Shown here: positions 1 through 8,350 of the stretch, piece after piece
How positions within the stretch are numbered: the stretch's first letter is position 1
How the letters are laid out: each line of letters opens with the position of its first letter
The notes under the pieces: model-generated
Database searches by the model: none
Seen by the model: the letters and a program-made list of their open reading frames with translations, nothing else
Told to the model about the DNA's origin: nothing
From: Planifilum fulgidum
GTDB taxonomy: Bacteria > Bacillota > Bacilli > Thermoactinomycetales > DSM-44946
Assembly (NCBI RefSeq): GCF_900113175.1
Contig: NZ_FOOK01000007.1
Location: 62,001-126,000, forward strand
Direction of reading: 5' to 3'
DNA length: 64,000 nucleotides
Made by a program: the position numbers and the translations under genes

Positions 1-227
1 ACGGGGGGAACCGCCTTTTCCCGGGGAAGATTTTCATGGAGGGTGGAGATCATCTCTTTGCGGGAGGAAGAATCGCTGTTTTCCCAGATGATCTCAAACA
101 GCACGCCGAGACCGGGGAGAAATTTTTCCTCCTGTTGCTCGAGGGTTTCGTTCACCATGTCGGTCAATTCCTGCTCGGACATGTGTTGAATGTTGTGAAT
201 GACGGCGCCGCGCACATCGAAGTTCAT
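1..227 (-). CDS. sspI: Small acid-soluble spore protein SspI (3' end outside window)
   Basis: 75 residues are visible and no stop is reached before the window edge. The protein starts MNFDVRGAVIHNIQHMSEQ and contains KFLPGLGVLFEIIW, which matches the SspI family (about 70 aa) nearly end to end, so only a few residues should be missing. SspI is a minor spore-core protein made in the forespore. The ATG at 227 follows a clear AAGGAGGG-type ribosome binding site. The gene is divergent from ktrA, and a sigma-G-like promoter lies just upstream. The family call is secure; the exact C terminus cannot be seen. Confidence 0.9.
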   Translation of the reverse strand, partial: MNFDVRGAVIHNIQHMSEQELTDMVNETLEQQEEKFLPGLGVLFEIIWENSDSSSRKEMISTLHENLPREKAVPP

Positions 228-252
228 CAAGCGTCCCTCCTTTTTGTTTTTT

Positions 253-282
253 TATTTTGTCCCCTCCCAAATTCCTTATCCG
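253..282 (-). promoter_or_regulatory. Possible sigma-G promoter of sspI
   Basis: On the minus strand CGGATA (282-277) and CAAAATA (259-253) are separated by 17 bp. This resembles the forespore sigma-G pattern (TGNATA, CATANTA) with mismatches, at the right distance from sspI. Expected from biology but weak in sequence. Confidence 0.4.
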
Positions 283-283
283 T

Positions 284-311
284 TTGTGCCTCCGTTGGGC
301 TGTGATATAAT
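284..311 (+). promoter_or_regulatory. Promoter of ktrA
   Basis: TTGTGC (284-289), 16 bp, then TATAAT (306-311), with a TGA immediately before the -10 giving an extended -10 (TGN). It lies 33 bp upstream of the ktrA start and next to the divergent sspI promoter. Confidence 0.6.
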
Positions 312-343
312 GTAGCCGACGGAGACGGGAGGAACGGTGGAGC

Positions 344-994
344 ATGAGACAGTTTGCCGTGATCGGCCTGGGGCGTTTCGGGGGCAGTCTGGCCAGGACT
401 CTGATCGAGATGGGGAATGAGGTTCTGGCCATCGATCGCGATCCCGAACGGGTGCAGGCCTTCGCTTCGCTGGTGACCCATGCGGTGGAAGCGGACTCGA
501 CCGACGAAAGGGCTTTGAAGGCCCTGGGCATCCGCAATTTTGACGTGGTGGTCGTTTCCATCGGCGACGACATCCAGTCCAGCATATTGACCACCCTGAT
601 CCTGAAGGAAATGGGCGTCAACAAGATTGTCGTGAAAGCCCGAAACGACCTGCACGGGAAGGTGCTGTACAAAATCGGGGCCGACCGGGTGATTTACCCG
701 GAGCGGGACATGGGCATTCGCGTCGCCCATTCCCTGATTTCCCCCAACATCCTGGATTTTATCGAGCTGTCCGGCGATTACAGCATCATGGAAATCAGCG
801 CGGGCGAGAAGTTCAGCGGAAAATCCCTCAAGGAGCTGGATTTTCGCGCCCGCTTCGGCTGCAACGTGATCGCGATCAAGAGCGGGGAACGGATGAATGT
901 GTCCCCGGCGGCCCAGGATGTGATCCACTCGGGGGACATCCTGATCGTGCTCGGGCACAACCGGGATCTGAAAAAGTTGGAAGAAGAGGCATGA
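344..994 (+). CDS. ktrA: KtrA/TrkA-type potassium channel regulatory subunit
   Basis: The 216-residue protein has an N-terminal RCK/TrkA-N Rossmann domain (about 1-125) with the nucleotide-binding motif GLGRFGG at residues 8-14, and a C-terminal TrkA-C domain (about 135-216). Family members form cytoplasmic octameric rings that bind ATP/ADP or c-di-AMP and gate a KtrB/KtrD membrane pore. No pore gene is adjacent, as for ktrC in Bacillus, so KtrC is an equally good name. ATG start; the downstream methyltransferase begins 4 bp after the stop, so the two are probably cotranscribed. Confidence 0.88.
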   Translation: MRQFAVIGLGRFGGSLARTLIEMGNEVLAIDRDPERVQAFASLVTHAVEADSTDERALKALGIRNFDVVVVSIGDDIQSSILTTLILKEMGVNKIVVKARNDLHGKVLYKIGADRVIYPERDMGIRVAHSLISPNILDFIELSGDYSIMEISAGEKFSGKSLKELDFRARFGCNVIAIKSGERMNVSPAAQDVIHSGDILIVLGHNRDLKKLEEEA

Positions 995-998
995 GGCT

Positions 999-1796
999 GT
1001 GGATATCCGACTGATCAGATCGAACCAAAACGAACAATACAAGCGCTGGAGAAAGCTTCACCGCCGGAAGGGCAGGGAGCGGTACGGCGCCCTTCTGGTG
1101 GAGGGGCCCCATTTGGTGGCTGAGGCGATGGACGCCGGATGGAAGGTGCGCGCCTGCCTGGTGGAAGAGGGGAAAGAGGGGCTGCTTGAGGAAATCCCCG
1201 GCATCCGGGAGGGGTCTTTCCCGGTGTACCGCCTGCCCGTCCCCCTGTTCCGGAGCCTGATGGACACGGAGACCCCCCAGGGGGTTGCGGCGGAATTGGA
1301 GATTCCCCCGCTTGGGGACGAAGAAGCGCCTCCGGTCGGGGAGACGCTGATTCTTCTGGATGCGGTGCAGGATCCCGGCAACCTGGGAACCATCCTGCGA
1401 ACGGCGGAGGCGGCGGGCGCGGCGGCCGTCTTTTTGGGTAAGGGAACGGCGGACCCCTACAACAGCAAGACCGTCCGGGCGGCGATGGGCTCCCTTTTCC
1501 GCCTCCCCGTTCGGAGGGTGGAACTTGCAAGCGCTATTTTGGACCTGCGCCGGCGGGGGGTCGTCGTGATCGGCACCCATCCCCGGGCGGAGACGCTCCA
1601 TTTTTGTTACGAGTATCCGCCCCGGACGGCTTTTCTGCTGGGAAACGAAGGGCGGGGGGTGGACCCCGACCTGGAGAGACTGGTGGACGCACAGGTTCGC
1701 GTTCCGATGCCCGGCGGCGTCGAATCCCTCAATGTGTCGGTGACCGCGGCGGTGTTGCTCTACGAGCGGCTGCGGCAGAAATGGGGGAAGGCCTGA
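999..1796 (+). CDS. TrmH/SpoU-family RNA 2'-O-methyltransferase
   Basis: 265 residues with a GTG start 4 bp after ktrA. The N-terminal part (about 1-100) is the substrate-binding L30e-like domain typical of RlmB/YsgA proteins. The C-terminal SPOUT domain carries LLDAVQDPGNLGTILRTA (motif 1), FLLGNEGRGV (motif 2) and VPMPGGVESLNVSVTAAVLLYE (motif 3, SAM-binding knot). It most resembles Bacillus YsgA, which sits directly upstream of pheST there too. It probably methylates a ribose 2'-OH in rRNA; the target nucleotide cannot be read from sequence. Confidence 0.88.
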   Translation: MDIRLIRSNQNEQYKRWRKLHRRKGRERYGALLVEGPHLVAEAMDAGWKVRACLVEEGKEGLLEEIPGIREGSFPVYRLPVPLFRSLMDTETPQGVAAELEIPPLGDEEAPPVGETLILLDAVQDPGNLGTILRTAEAAGAAAVFLGKGTADPYNSKTVRAAMGSLFRLPVRRVELASAILDLRRRGVVVIGTHPRAETLHFCYEYPPRTAFLLGNEGRGVDPDLERLVDAQVRVPMPGGVESLNVSVTAAVLLYERLRQKWGKA

Positions 1797-1801
1797 TCGG
1801 G

Positions 1802-1830
1802 TTGCCGCTTCCGAAAAATTCCGCTATACT
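1802..1830 (+). promoter_or_regulatory. Promoter of the pheST T-box transcript
   Basis: TTGCCG (1802-1807), 17 bp, TATACT (1825-1830). Position and spacing fit a housekeeping promoter starting transcription near 1837, just before the T-box stem I. Confidence 0.7.
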
Positions 1831-1836
1831 ATATAT

Positions 1837-2096
1837 CAAATTTTACGGCCAGGCGATGAAGGAGAGGAGTAGGCCGCACGCCCCCACAGGGAGGAGATGT
1901 CGCGACTGAGAGCATCTCCGGGGAAACGGCGGTTCGAAGTTCGCTCCGGAGCTGTCTCCTGAAAGGATTTTCCGAGTAGGGAGCACCGGGTTCGCCCGTT
2001 AGCGCGATCAGAGGGGGACGGCGCCGCATGCCTGCGGCTGTCGTTCAAAAAGGGTGGTACCGCGATCTCTCGTCCCTTTGGGCGGGAGATTTTTTA
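1837..2096 (+). ncRNA. T-box riboswitch (tRNA-Phe), with terminator
   Basis: The leader holds the T-box core AGGGTGGTACCGCG at 2051-2064, followed by an intrinsic terminator (stem 2065-2090, then T run 2090-2095). Stem I shows the usual GATGAAGGAGAGGAGTA-type segment (1855-1870). A TTC triplet at 1940-1942 is the candidate Phe specifier. Uncharged tRNA-Phe would pair with the specifier and the T-box bulge, favour the antiterminator and allow transcription of pheST. Assignment to Phe is supported mainly by the downstream genes. Confidence 0.9.
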
Positions 2097-2121
2097 TACC
2101 GAGGGAAGGGAGTGTCTGGGG

Positions 2122-3156
2122 ATGCTTTCACGCTTGAACGCCTTGCGCGAGGAAGCGCGGCGGTCCATTGCGGCGGCGGACCGCTCCGATCAGCTGAAGG
2201 AGCTGCGCGTCAAGTATTTGGGAAAAAAGGGAGAGATCACCGCGATTCTCCGGGGAATGAAGGACATTCCCCCGCAGGATCGCCCGAAGGTGGGCAGCTT
2301 GGCCAACGAAATCCGCGGAGAGCTGGAACGCCTGATCGCGGAAAAGGAAAAGGAGCTGGACGAGCGCGCCCTGGAGGAGCGGCTCAAGCGGGAAGCGCTC
2401 GATGTGACGCTGCCCGGCGATCCCCGGCCCTTGGGATCCGTCCATCCCTTGTCGGCGGTGATCGAACAGATCGAGGACATATTTATCGGCATGGGCTTTG
2501 AAGTGGCGGAAGGGCCGGAGGTGGAATGGGACGAGATCAACTTTGAGGCCCTGAATATCGCCCAGGATCATCCGGCCCGGGACATGCAGGATTCCTTTTA
2601 CATCACTCCCCGCATCCTGCTTCGGACCCACACCTCCGGCGTGCAGGTTAGGACCCTGCGCTCCCGAAAGGGAGAGGTTCCGGTCCGGGTGATCGGCCCC
2701 GGGAAGGTGTACCGCAGGGATGAGGACGACGCCACCCACTCCCATCAGTTTATGCAGATCGAAGGGCTGGTGGTGGACAGCGGGGTGTCGATGAGCGAAT
2801 TGAACGGGGTGCTTTTGGCCTTCGCCCGGAAAATGTTCGGGGAGAATCAACAGATTCGCCTGAGGCCCAGTTATTTTCCCTTTACCGAACCCAGCGCCGA
2901 AGTGGATATTTCCTGCATCATCTGCGGCGGCCGGGGCTGCAGGACCTGCAAGGGAACCGGCTGGATCGAAATCCTCGGTTCCGGAATGGTCCATCCCCGG
3001 GTGTTGGAGATGGCCGGTTACGATTCGGAAAAGTACACCGGTTTCGCCTTCGGCATGGGCGTGGAACGGATTGCCATGCTGAAGTACGGGGTGGACGACA
3101 TCCGTCATTTTTATACCAACGATCTTCGATTCCTGCGTCAGTACCAATCGGTTTGA
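2122..3156 (+). CDS. pheS: Phenylalanyl-tRNA synthetase alpha subunit
   Basis: 344 residues, the usual length. An N-terminal coiled coil (about 1-90) is followed by the class II catalytic core with the motif 2 region [25 protein letters not shown], the FTEPSAEVD segment with its four-Cys loop ([12 protein letters not shown]), and motif 3 [17 protein letters not shown]. It charges tRNA-Phe as an alpha2-beta2 tetramer with PheT. ATG with GGGGA-type ribosome binding site; pheT starts 12 bp after the stop. Regulated by the T-box leader. Confidence 0.98.
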   Translation: MLSRLNALREEARRSIAAADRSDQLKELRVKYLGKKGEITAILRGMKDIPPQDRPKVGSLANEIRGELERLIAEKEKELDERALEERLKREALDVTLPGDPRPLGSVHPLSAVIEQIEDIFIGMGFEVAEGPEVEWDEINFEALNIAQDHPARDMQDSFYITPRILLRTHTSGVQVRTLRSRKGEVPVRVIGPGKVYRRDEDDATHSHQFMQIEGLVVDSGVSMSELNGVLLAFARKMFGENQQIRLRPSYFPFTEPSAEVDISCIICGGRGCRTCKGTGWIEILGSGMVHPRVLEMAGYDSEKYTGFAFGMGVERIAMLKYGVDDIRHFYTNDLRFLRQYQSV

Positions 3157-3168
3157 GGGGGATGAAGG

Positions 3169-5583
3169 ATGCGCGTGTCCTATGAGTGGTTGAAGGAGAT
3201 GGTGGATCTCTCGGGCATCGATGCCGACGAACTGGCGGAGGGATTGACCCGGACCGGAGTGGCCGTGGATGCGGTGGAGGATCGGAATCCGGGGGTCCAT
3301 CGGGTGGTGGTCGGCCGTGTGAAATCGGTGGAGCCCCATCCCGGAGCGGAGCGGTTGCGCGTGTGCCGAGTGGATGTGGGGCAGGAAGAGCTTCTCCAGA
3401 TCGTGTGCGGTGCTCCCAACGTGGCGGAAGGACAGTTGGTTCCCGTCGCCCTGGAAGGGGCGGAACTGCCGGGGGGCGTCCGCATCAAACGGGTGAAGCT
3501 CCGCGGTGTGGAATCCCAGGGAATGATCTGTTCGGCGGGGGAGCTGGGACTTCCGGAGAAGATGCTTCCCAAGGAGCTGACGGAAGGCATCCTCGTCCTG
3601 ACCGAGGAAGCGAAGGTGGGGCGGGATGTCCGCTCCCTGCTGGGGATGGACGACAAGGTGTTGGAACTGGACCTGACGCCCAACCGTTCCGACTGTTTAA
3701 GCATGATCGGCGTGGCCTATGAGACCGCGGCGGTTTTCGACCGGTCCCTCCACCTGCCGGAGCCGAAGGAACTGCCCGCGACCGGCGGGGAGCTGCCCGT
3801 GAGCGTGGCCGTCGAATCGGGTGCGGACTGCCCCGTCTATGCCGCCCAGGCCGTCGACGGACTCCGCGTGGGACCGTCCCCCCAGTGGATGCAGAACCGG
3901 CTGATGGCGGCGGGAATCCGTCCCATCAACAATATTGTCGATGTGACCAACTATGTCATGTTGGAATACGGTCAGCCCCTGCACGCCTTTGACTACGATC
4001 GGATTTCGGGGGGAAGGATTCTCGTCCGCAGAGCGCGACAGGGCGAGCGGCTCGAAACGCTGGACGGAGTGATCCGGGAATGCAATCCGGATGACATTCT
4101 GATCACCGACGGGGACAAACCCCTGGGCCTTGCCGGTGTCATGGGCGGAGCCAATTCGGAAGTAACGGGTGCGACCACCCGGGTCTTGATCGAATCGGCC
4201 TGTTTTGATCCGGTGTTGATTCGCCGGACTTCGCGCCGACTGGGACTCCGCTCCGAAGCCAGCAACCGCTTCGAAAAGGGAGTGGATCGAAGCCGCATCG
4301 TCCCGGCATTGAAGCGGGCCGTCCAGTTGCTGGTGGAAGTGGCCGGCGGGCGCGTGGCCTCCCCCATCGTTCTGGAGAAAAGCGGAGAGGTGGAGGAGCG
4401 GATCATCCCCGTGCGTCATCGGCGGATTGTTTCCCTGTTGGGCGCGGAGATCCGGGAAGAAGAGGTTATGGACATTTTCCGCCGGCTCCGCTTTTCCGTG
4501 GAAAAGGAGGAAAGCGTCTACCATGTGCGGGTGCCTTCCCGGCGCAACGATTTGAGCATCGAGGTGGACATCATCGAGGAAGTGGCGCGCCTTTACGGCT
4601 ACAACCGGATTCCGGCGGCTTCTCTCCAGGGTTCCCAGGGGCGGGGCGGGCTGACCCGCGAGCAGCAATTGCGCCGGACCATCCGCCACACCCTCCGGCA
4701 TCTGGGCATGAACGAGGCGGTCACCTACAGCCTGACATCGCCGCAAATGGAAAAGGGATTGTCCCTTCATCCCGACGCCCGGCCAATTCCGCTCAGCATG
4801 CCCCTCAGCGATGAACGAAGCGTGCTCCGGACCGGCCTGTTGCCCCATTTGCTCCAGTCGGCGGCCTACAATGTGCACCGCCGTCAGGAGCGGGTGGCCC
4901 TCTTTGAGATCGGCCGGGTTTATCTGGCGGAAGAGCAGCCCCTGACGGACCTTCCCGAAGAGCGGTGGGAATTGGCCGGGCTGTGGACGGGGCCGATGGG
5001 GCCGGTTCACTGGCGGGGGCAAACCGCGTCCGATTTTTATCGGGTGAAGGGGATTTTGGAGGCCCTCTTTGCGCGTCTGGGAATCGGGAGCGCAAAGTTT
5101 TTCCCCGCCCGCCCGAAGGGATTCCACCCGGGACGGACGGCGGAGATTCGGATCGACGGGCGCTTTGCGGGGATATTGGGACAGATCCATCCTCGGATTT
5201 CGGACGAGATGGACCTCAAGGAAACCTTTGCCTTCCAGCTGGATATGGAAGTGTTGCAGGATGCGGCAAAGACGGATCTCCGGTTCCGCCCGATTCCGCG
5301 CCATCCGGCGTCCACCCGGGATCTGGCGATCGTGGTCGACGCGGACGTTCCCGCCGCCGAAGTGGAGAAGGCGATCCGCAAGGCCGCCGGGGAACATTTG
5401 GAATCGGTCACCCTGTTCGACGTGTACACCGGTGAACAAGTGGGTAATGAAAAGAAGAGCCTCGCTTATTCCCTCGTCTACCGGGCGGAGGATCGAACGC
5501 TGACCGATGAGGAAGTGGCGAAGTTCCATCAGGCCGTCGTCGATGAACTGGAGAGGGCCTTCGGCGCCCGGTTGCGCGCTTAG
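3169..5583 (+). CDS. pheT: Phenylalanyl-tRNA synthetase beta subunit
   Basis: 804 residues, full length. Domains in order: EMAP-type tRNA-binding fold (about 40-150), B3/B4 editing domain (about 210-390), B5 DNA-binding-like domain (about 400-480), the catalytic-like core, and a C-terminal FDX-ACB anticodon-binding domain (about 710-804, starting FRPIPRHPASTRD). It edits mischarged Tyr-tRNA-Phe and binds the tRNA. Operon partner of pheS. Confidence 0.98.
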   Translation: MRVSYEWLKEMVDLSGIDADELAEGLTRTGVAVDAVEDRNPGVHRVVVGRVKSVEPHPGAERLRVCRVDVGQEELLQIVCGAPNVAEGQLVPVALEGAELPGGVRIKRVKLRGVESQGMICSAGELGLPEKMLPKELTEGILVLTEEAKVGRDVRSLLGMDDKVLELDLTPNRSDCLSMIGVAYETAAVFDRSLHLPEPKELPATGGELPVSVAVESGADCPVYAAQAVDGLRVGPSPQWMQNRLMAAGIRPINNIVDVTNYVMLEYGQPLHAFDYDRISGGRILVRRARQGERLETLDGVIRECNPDDILITDGDKPLGLAGVMGGANSEVTGATTRVLIESACFDPVLIRRTSRRLGLRSEASNRFEKGVDRSRIVPALKRAVQLLVEVAGGRVASPIVLEKSGEVEERIIPVRHRRIVSLLGAEIREEEVMDIFRRLRFSVEKEESVYHVRVPSRRNDLSIEVDIIEEVARLYGYNRIPAASLQGSQGRGGLTREQQLRRTIRHTLRHLGMNEAVTYSLTSPQMEKGLSLHPDARPIPLSMPLSDERSVLRTGLLPHLLQSAAYNVHRRQERVALFEIGRVYLAEEQPLTDLPEERWELAGLWTGPMGPVHWRGQTASDFYRVKGILEALFARLGIGSAKFFPARPKGFHPGRTAEIRIDGRFAGILGQIHPRISDEMDLKETFAFQLDMEVLQDAAKTDLRFRPIPRHPASTRDLAIVVDADVPAAEVEKAIRKAAGEHLESVTLFDVYTGEQVGNEKKSLAYSLVYRAEDRTLTDEEVAKFHQAVVDELERAFGARLRA

Positions 5584-5668
5584 GATGCCGCCGGAGGTGC
5601 AGGAAGTACCCCTTCACAGGGAGAAAGAAACATGATGCACACTTTCACGCTGTGGAGGAGGCGTTCCG

Positions 5669-5920
5669 ATGACAAAAAACAAATTGTGCGTTGAAATTTA
5701 CGGTCAGCAATATCAGATTGTCGGAAAGGCGAGTCCCGGCTATATGCGGGAAGTGGCAGCCCATGTGGACGACAAGATGCGGCAAATTGCCAAGAGCAAC
5801 CCCCGGCTCGACACGACGCGGCTGGCGGTTTTGTCCGCGGTCAACATCGCCGATGCGTACCTTAAGCTGAAACGGGAGTATGACGAGATCATCCACTTGA
5901 TCGAGGATGACCAGCCCTAG
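5669..5920 (+). CDS. zapA: Cell division protein ZapA
   Basis: 83 residues. The N-terminal beta-rich part (CVEIYGQQYQIVGKASPGYMREVAAHVDDKM) and the helical C terminus (LAVLSAVNIADAYLKLKREYDEI) are typical of ZapA, a small dimeric protein that bundles FtsZ filaments at the Z ring. ATG with GTGGAGGAGG upstream. Location just after pheT and before a cvpA-like gene matches Bacillus (zapA-yshB). Confidence 0.92.
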   Translation: MTKNKLCVEIYGQQYQIVGKASPGYMREVAAHVDDKMRQIAKSNPRLDTTRLAVLSAVNIADAYLKLKREYDEIIHLIEDDQP

Positions 5921-5931
5921 GAGTGAAGGGG

Positions 5932-6465
5932 ATGAACATCTTGGATGGGATCCTCCTCCTGCTGATTGCCGGAGGGGTGATCCGGGGATATCGAAAGGGG
6001 TTGATCCTCCAGGCGTTTTCCCTGGTGGGGGCGATTTTCGCCCTCTTGGCCGCGTATCGTTTTTCCGGAGATTTTTCCCGGGTCCTGATGGAGCGCTTTC
6101 CTCTTTCGGAGGAGGTGGGGGGAGGCTTAATCGGCCTCCTTCCGATCGAAGGGATCCTGTACAGGGTGGTTGCCTTCATCCTCCTCTTCGTGGGGGTCAA
6201 AATCCTCATCTCGATCATCGCCCGGCTTTTGACCGGCCTGTTCGACGTCCCCGTCCTTTCGCAGATCAATCGCCTCGGAGGCGTTCTCCTCAACTTGATC
6301 CAAGTGTTTCTGATCCTGTTCATCGGCGTTCACGTGATGAACTTTCTTCCCTGGGAGGCGGGGCGCGAAGCGGTTCAGGGATCCCTCGTCTGCCAGGGCG
6401 TGTTGAAGCTGACTCCCGGTCTGAGCGAACAGATCGGGGAGTGGATCAGGCATGGAACGGGATAA
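5932..6465 (+). CDS. CvpA-family membrane protein
   Basis: 177 residues with about four hydrophobic segments (roughly 4-21, 29-45, 75-95, 115-135), starting MNILDGILLLLIAGGVIRGYRKGLI, the CvpA family signature (YshB in Bacillus). CvpA proteins are inner-membrane proteins linked to colicin V export and envelope homeostasis; the molecular role is unsettled. An in-frame GTG exists at 5923, but ATG 5932 is better placed after GGAG (5920-5923). Probably cotranscribed with zapA. Confidence 0.85.
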   Translation: MNILDGILLLLIAGGVIRGYRKGLILQAFSLVGAIFALLAAYRFSGDFSRVLMERFPLSEEVGGGLIGLLPIEGILYRVVAFILLFVGVKILISIIARLLTGLFDVPVLSQINRLGGVLLNLIQVFLILFIGVHVMNFLPWEAGREAVQGSLVCQGVLKLTPGLSEQIGEWIRHGTG

Positions 6466-6486
6466 ATCCTGTATCCCGACGGAAAG

Positions 6487-6516
6487 GGTGCCGCGACGAC
6501 GCGGCATCCTTTTTTC
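6487..6516 (+). terminator. Terminator after the zapA-cvpA operon
   Basis: TGCCGCG (6489-6495) pairs with CGCGGCA (6500-6506) around a 4-nt loop, followed by a T-rich run (6510-6515). Confidence 0.85.
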
Positions 6517-6541
6517 TTTCCGGTTTGCCCGGCAAGTCTTT

Positions 6542-6572
6542 TGAATTGGGCGGTGGGAATCTCGGCATAATA
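6542..6572 (+). promoter_or_regulatory. Sigma-G type promoter of sleB
   Basis: TGAATT (6542-6547), 18 bp, CATAATA (6566-6572). This is close to the forespore sigma-G consensus (TGAATA, 17-18 bp, CATACTA). It lies 36 bp upstream of the sleB start, and sleB is a known sigma-G gene in Bacillus. Confidence 0.7.
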
Positions 6573-6608
6573 ACGGATGAATTCCAGCGTTGAGAGAGGG
6601 TTGAGCCT

Positions 6609-7613
6609 ATGAGGAGACGAAAGTGGCTGCTCTGTTGCGCCCTGATGGTGCTGGCAGGGGCGATTCTGGGCGGCGTCTCTCCGGATGCGGACCGTTTGGC
6701 AAATGCTCAGGCGGAAGCTTCTTTCGGAAAGGGAACCCTCAAGAAGGGAGCCCGCGGGGGGGACGTTTACGAGCTGCAGGGTCGTCTGAAATATTTGGGG
6801 TTTTATACCGGAAAGATCGACGGAAACTTCGGGGAGCGCACCTATCGCGCCGTTCGCCTGTTTCAATATGAATTCGGGATGAAAGTGGACGGGGTGGTGG
6901 GCCCGAAGACGAAGCGGAAGCTGTGGGAAGCGTCCAAGGATTGGACGCCCGGGGCCGACAACCGGATTTACAGGGTGGGGGACCGAGGCGGTTATGTCTG
7001 GGAACTTCAGCGTCGCCTCAGGTTCCTGGGGTTTTATACCGGGAAAGTGGACGGAGTTTTCCTGTGGCGCACCTACCACGCCGTTCGCCTGTTTCAATAC
7101 GAATTCGGGATGAAAGTGGACGGGGTGGTGGGCCCCAAGACCAAGCGCATGCTGTGGAAGGCGACGCGCCATTGGCGTCCCGGAAAACAGGCCCGGCCGC
7201 AGGCTCCTCAAGCCCGGAAAGCCCCGGCGGCAAAACCGGTTCGATCGGCGCCGGGCATATCCAAGCAGGATTTTGATCTGCTCGCCCGGGCGATCTATTC
7301 CGAAGCTCGGGGAGAGCCGTATGTCGGACAGGTGGCGGTGGGCGCGGTGATTCTCAACCGCATCGACAGCAATAAATTTCCCGACACTTTGTCCGGTGTG
7401 ATTTTCCAACCGCAGGCCTTTGAGGCCGTCGCCGACGGCCAGATCTGGCTGGAACCCGACGAAACGGCCAAAAAGGCGGCGATGGATGCCTTGAACGGTT
7501 GGGATCCCTCCGGAGGAGCGCTGTATTACTTCAACCCCGACCGGGCCATATCCAAATGGATCTGGTCTCGCCCGCAAATCAAACGGATCGGCAAACACAT
7601 CTTCTGCAAATGA
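6609..7613 (+). CDS. sleB: Spore cortex-lytic enzyme SleB with two peptidoglycan-binding domains
   Basis: 334 residues: N-terminal signal segment (about 5-30), two tandem PG_binding_1 domains (about 45-106 and 119-181), a Pro/Ala/Lys linker (about 186-215) and a C-terminal Hydrolase_2 lytic transglycosylase domain (about 222-334; LLARAIYSEARGEPYVGQVAVGAV, catalytic Glu expected in SEARGE). SleB degrades cortex at spore germination. Bacillus SleB normally has one binding domain, so this copy is extended; the two modules are nearly identical in part of their DNA. The ypeB gene that usually follows sleB is absent here. Confidence 0.9.
   Translation: MRRRKWLLCCALMVLAGAILGGVSPDADRLANAQAEASFGKGTLKKGARGGDVYELQGRLKYLGFYTGKIDGNFGERTYRAVRLFQYEFGMKVDGVVGPKTKRKLWEASKDWTPGADNRIYRVGDRGGYVWELQRRLRFLGFYTGKVDGVFLWRTYHAVRLFQYEFGMKVDGVVGPKTKRMLWKATRHWRPGKQARPQAPQARKAPAAKPVRSAPGISKQDFDLLARAIYSEARGEPYVGQVAVGAVILNRIDSNKFPDTLSGVIFQPQAFEAVADGQIWLEPDETAKKAAMDALNGWDPSGGALYYFNPDRAISKWIWSRPQIKRIGKHIFCK
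6849..6917 (+). repeat. Internal repeat unit 1 in sleB
   Basis: About 69 bp encoding AVRLFQYEFGMKVDGVVGPKTKR, nearly identical to 7080-7148 (about three mismatches). The repeat offset is 231 bp (77 codons). Confidence 0.9.
7080..7148 (+). repeat. Internal repeat unit 2 in sleB
   Basis: Second copy of the 6849-6917 unit. The near identity at third codon positions points to recent duplication or gene conversion rather than protein-level constraint alone. Confidence 0.9.
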
Positions 7614-7629
7614 CGTCATCCCGCCGACG

Positions 7630-7656
7630 AACCCGCCGGAATTCCGGCGGGTTTTC
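7630..7656 (+). terminator. Terminator of sleB
   Basis: CCCGCCGGAATTCCGGCGGG palindrome (7632-7651) followed by TTTTC, 17 bp after the sleB stop. Confidence 0.8.
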
Positions 7657-7703
7657 TGCGTGGTCGAAAAAGGCCCGATCGCCTGTCCCCGGCATCATTG
7701 CAC

Positions 7704-7730
7704 AAAAAAATCTCCCGTTTCCGGGAGATC
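7704..7730 (-). terminator. Terminator of the YvlD-like gene
   Basis: On the minus strand ATCTCCCG/CGGGAGAT (7729-7722 with 7717-7710) with a short loop, followed by seven T residues (7710-7704). Confidence 0.85.
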
Positions 7731-7742
7731 AAAAGGTGTGTT

Positions 7743-8099
7743 TTACTGTTTTTCGGGCCGACTGGTGATGCGCGCTTTGGTGGGAACCAAAAGGTCGATG
7801 ATCCCGATGACCAGGGCTCCGAGCAGGGCGCCCAGGACGGTGACCCTAAGTCCGGGCACAAAAAATTGAGTGAGGTAAATCACGACGGCGCTGACGATGA
7901 ATCCGACGATGCCCCGGCCGTATGGAGAGATTTCCCTTCCCATCAGCGATTCGATGATCCAGCCCAGGATGGCGATGACAACCGCCGCCAACAGGGCGCT
8001 CCAAAACCCGGCGATCTGGAAACCGGGGACGATGGCGCTGGTGATCATCAGGACGATGGCCGCCACCACAAAGCGGATAATGTGTCGAAGAACGGTCAT
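7743..8099 (-). CDS. Phage holin family 4 / YvlD-like small membrane protein
   Basis: 118 residues with four hydrophobic segments: FVVAAIVLMITSAIVPGF, ALLAAVVIAILGWII, GIVGFIVSAVVIYLT and VLGALLGALVIGIIDLL. This layout and the VPGF/VPGL motifs match the YvlD group of holin-family-4 proteins, which are chromosomal membrane proteins of unknown role, not evidence of a prophage. A first ATG at 8105 directly abuts AAGGAGGG, so the second ATG (8099, 6-nt gap) is the likelier start. Confidence 0.75.
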   Translation of the reverse strand: MTVLRHIIRFVVAAIVLMITSAIVPGFQIAGFWSALLAAVVIAILGWIIESLMGREISPYGRGIVGFIVSAVVIYLTQFFVPGLRVTVLGALLGALVIGIIDLLVPTKARITSRPEKQ

Positions 8100-8221
8100 G
8101 TGCATCCCTCCTTTGCGTTTAGTGTGGCTGTTCTCCAGGGGGTTTATAACGGGTTGAAGGGGAGCCGATTCGGCGGGGAAACCGAAGCGGGTTCCGCTAA
8201 TTGGCGCCTGTTAGGGCAAAC

Positions 8222-8250
8222 TTGCCAATCGCCGGAAGACCCATTACACT
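8222..8250 (+). promoter_or_regulatory. Promoter of mutS2
   Basis: TTGCCA (8222-8227), 17 bp, TACACT (8245-8250), about 100 bp upstream of the mutS2 start. Confidence 0.6.
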
Positions 8251-8350
8251 AAAAGGAGTCGCCGGATCGCGGAGCGGTTTCGCCCGACGAACCTGTTGGG
8301 CGTTTGCGGATAGAATTCAGAAGATGCCGCTTAAGAAGGGGGGAGAGGCT

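Noticed and set aside
7743-8099. Holin family gene as a sign of a prophage
   Set aside because: YvlD-like members of this family are ordinary chromosomal genes, and no other phage gene is nearby.
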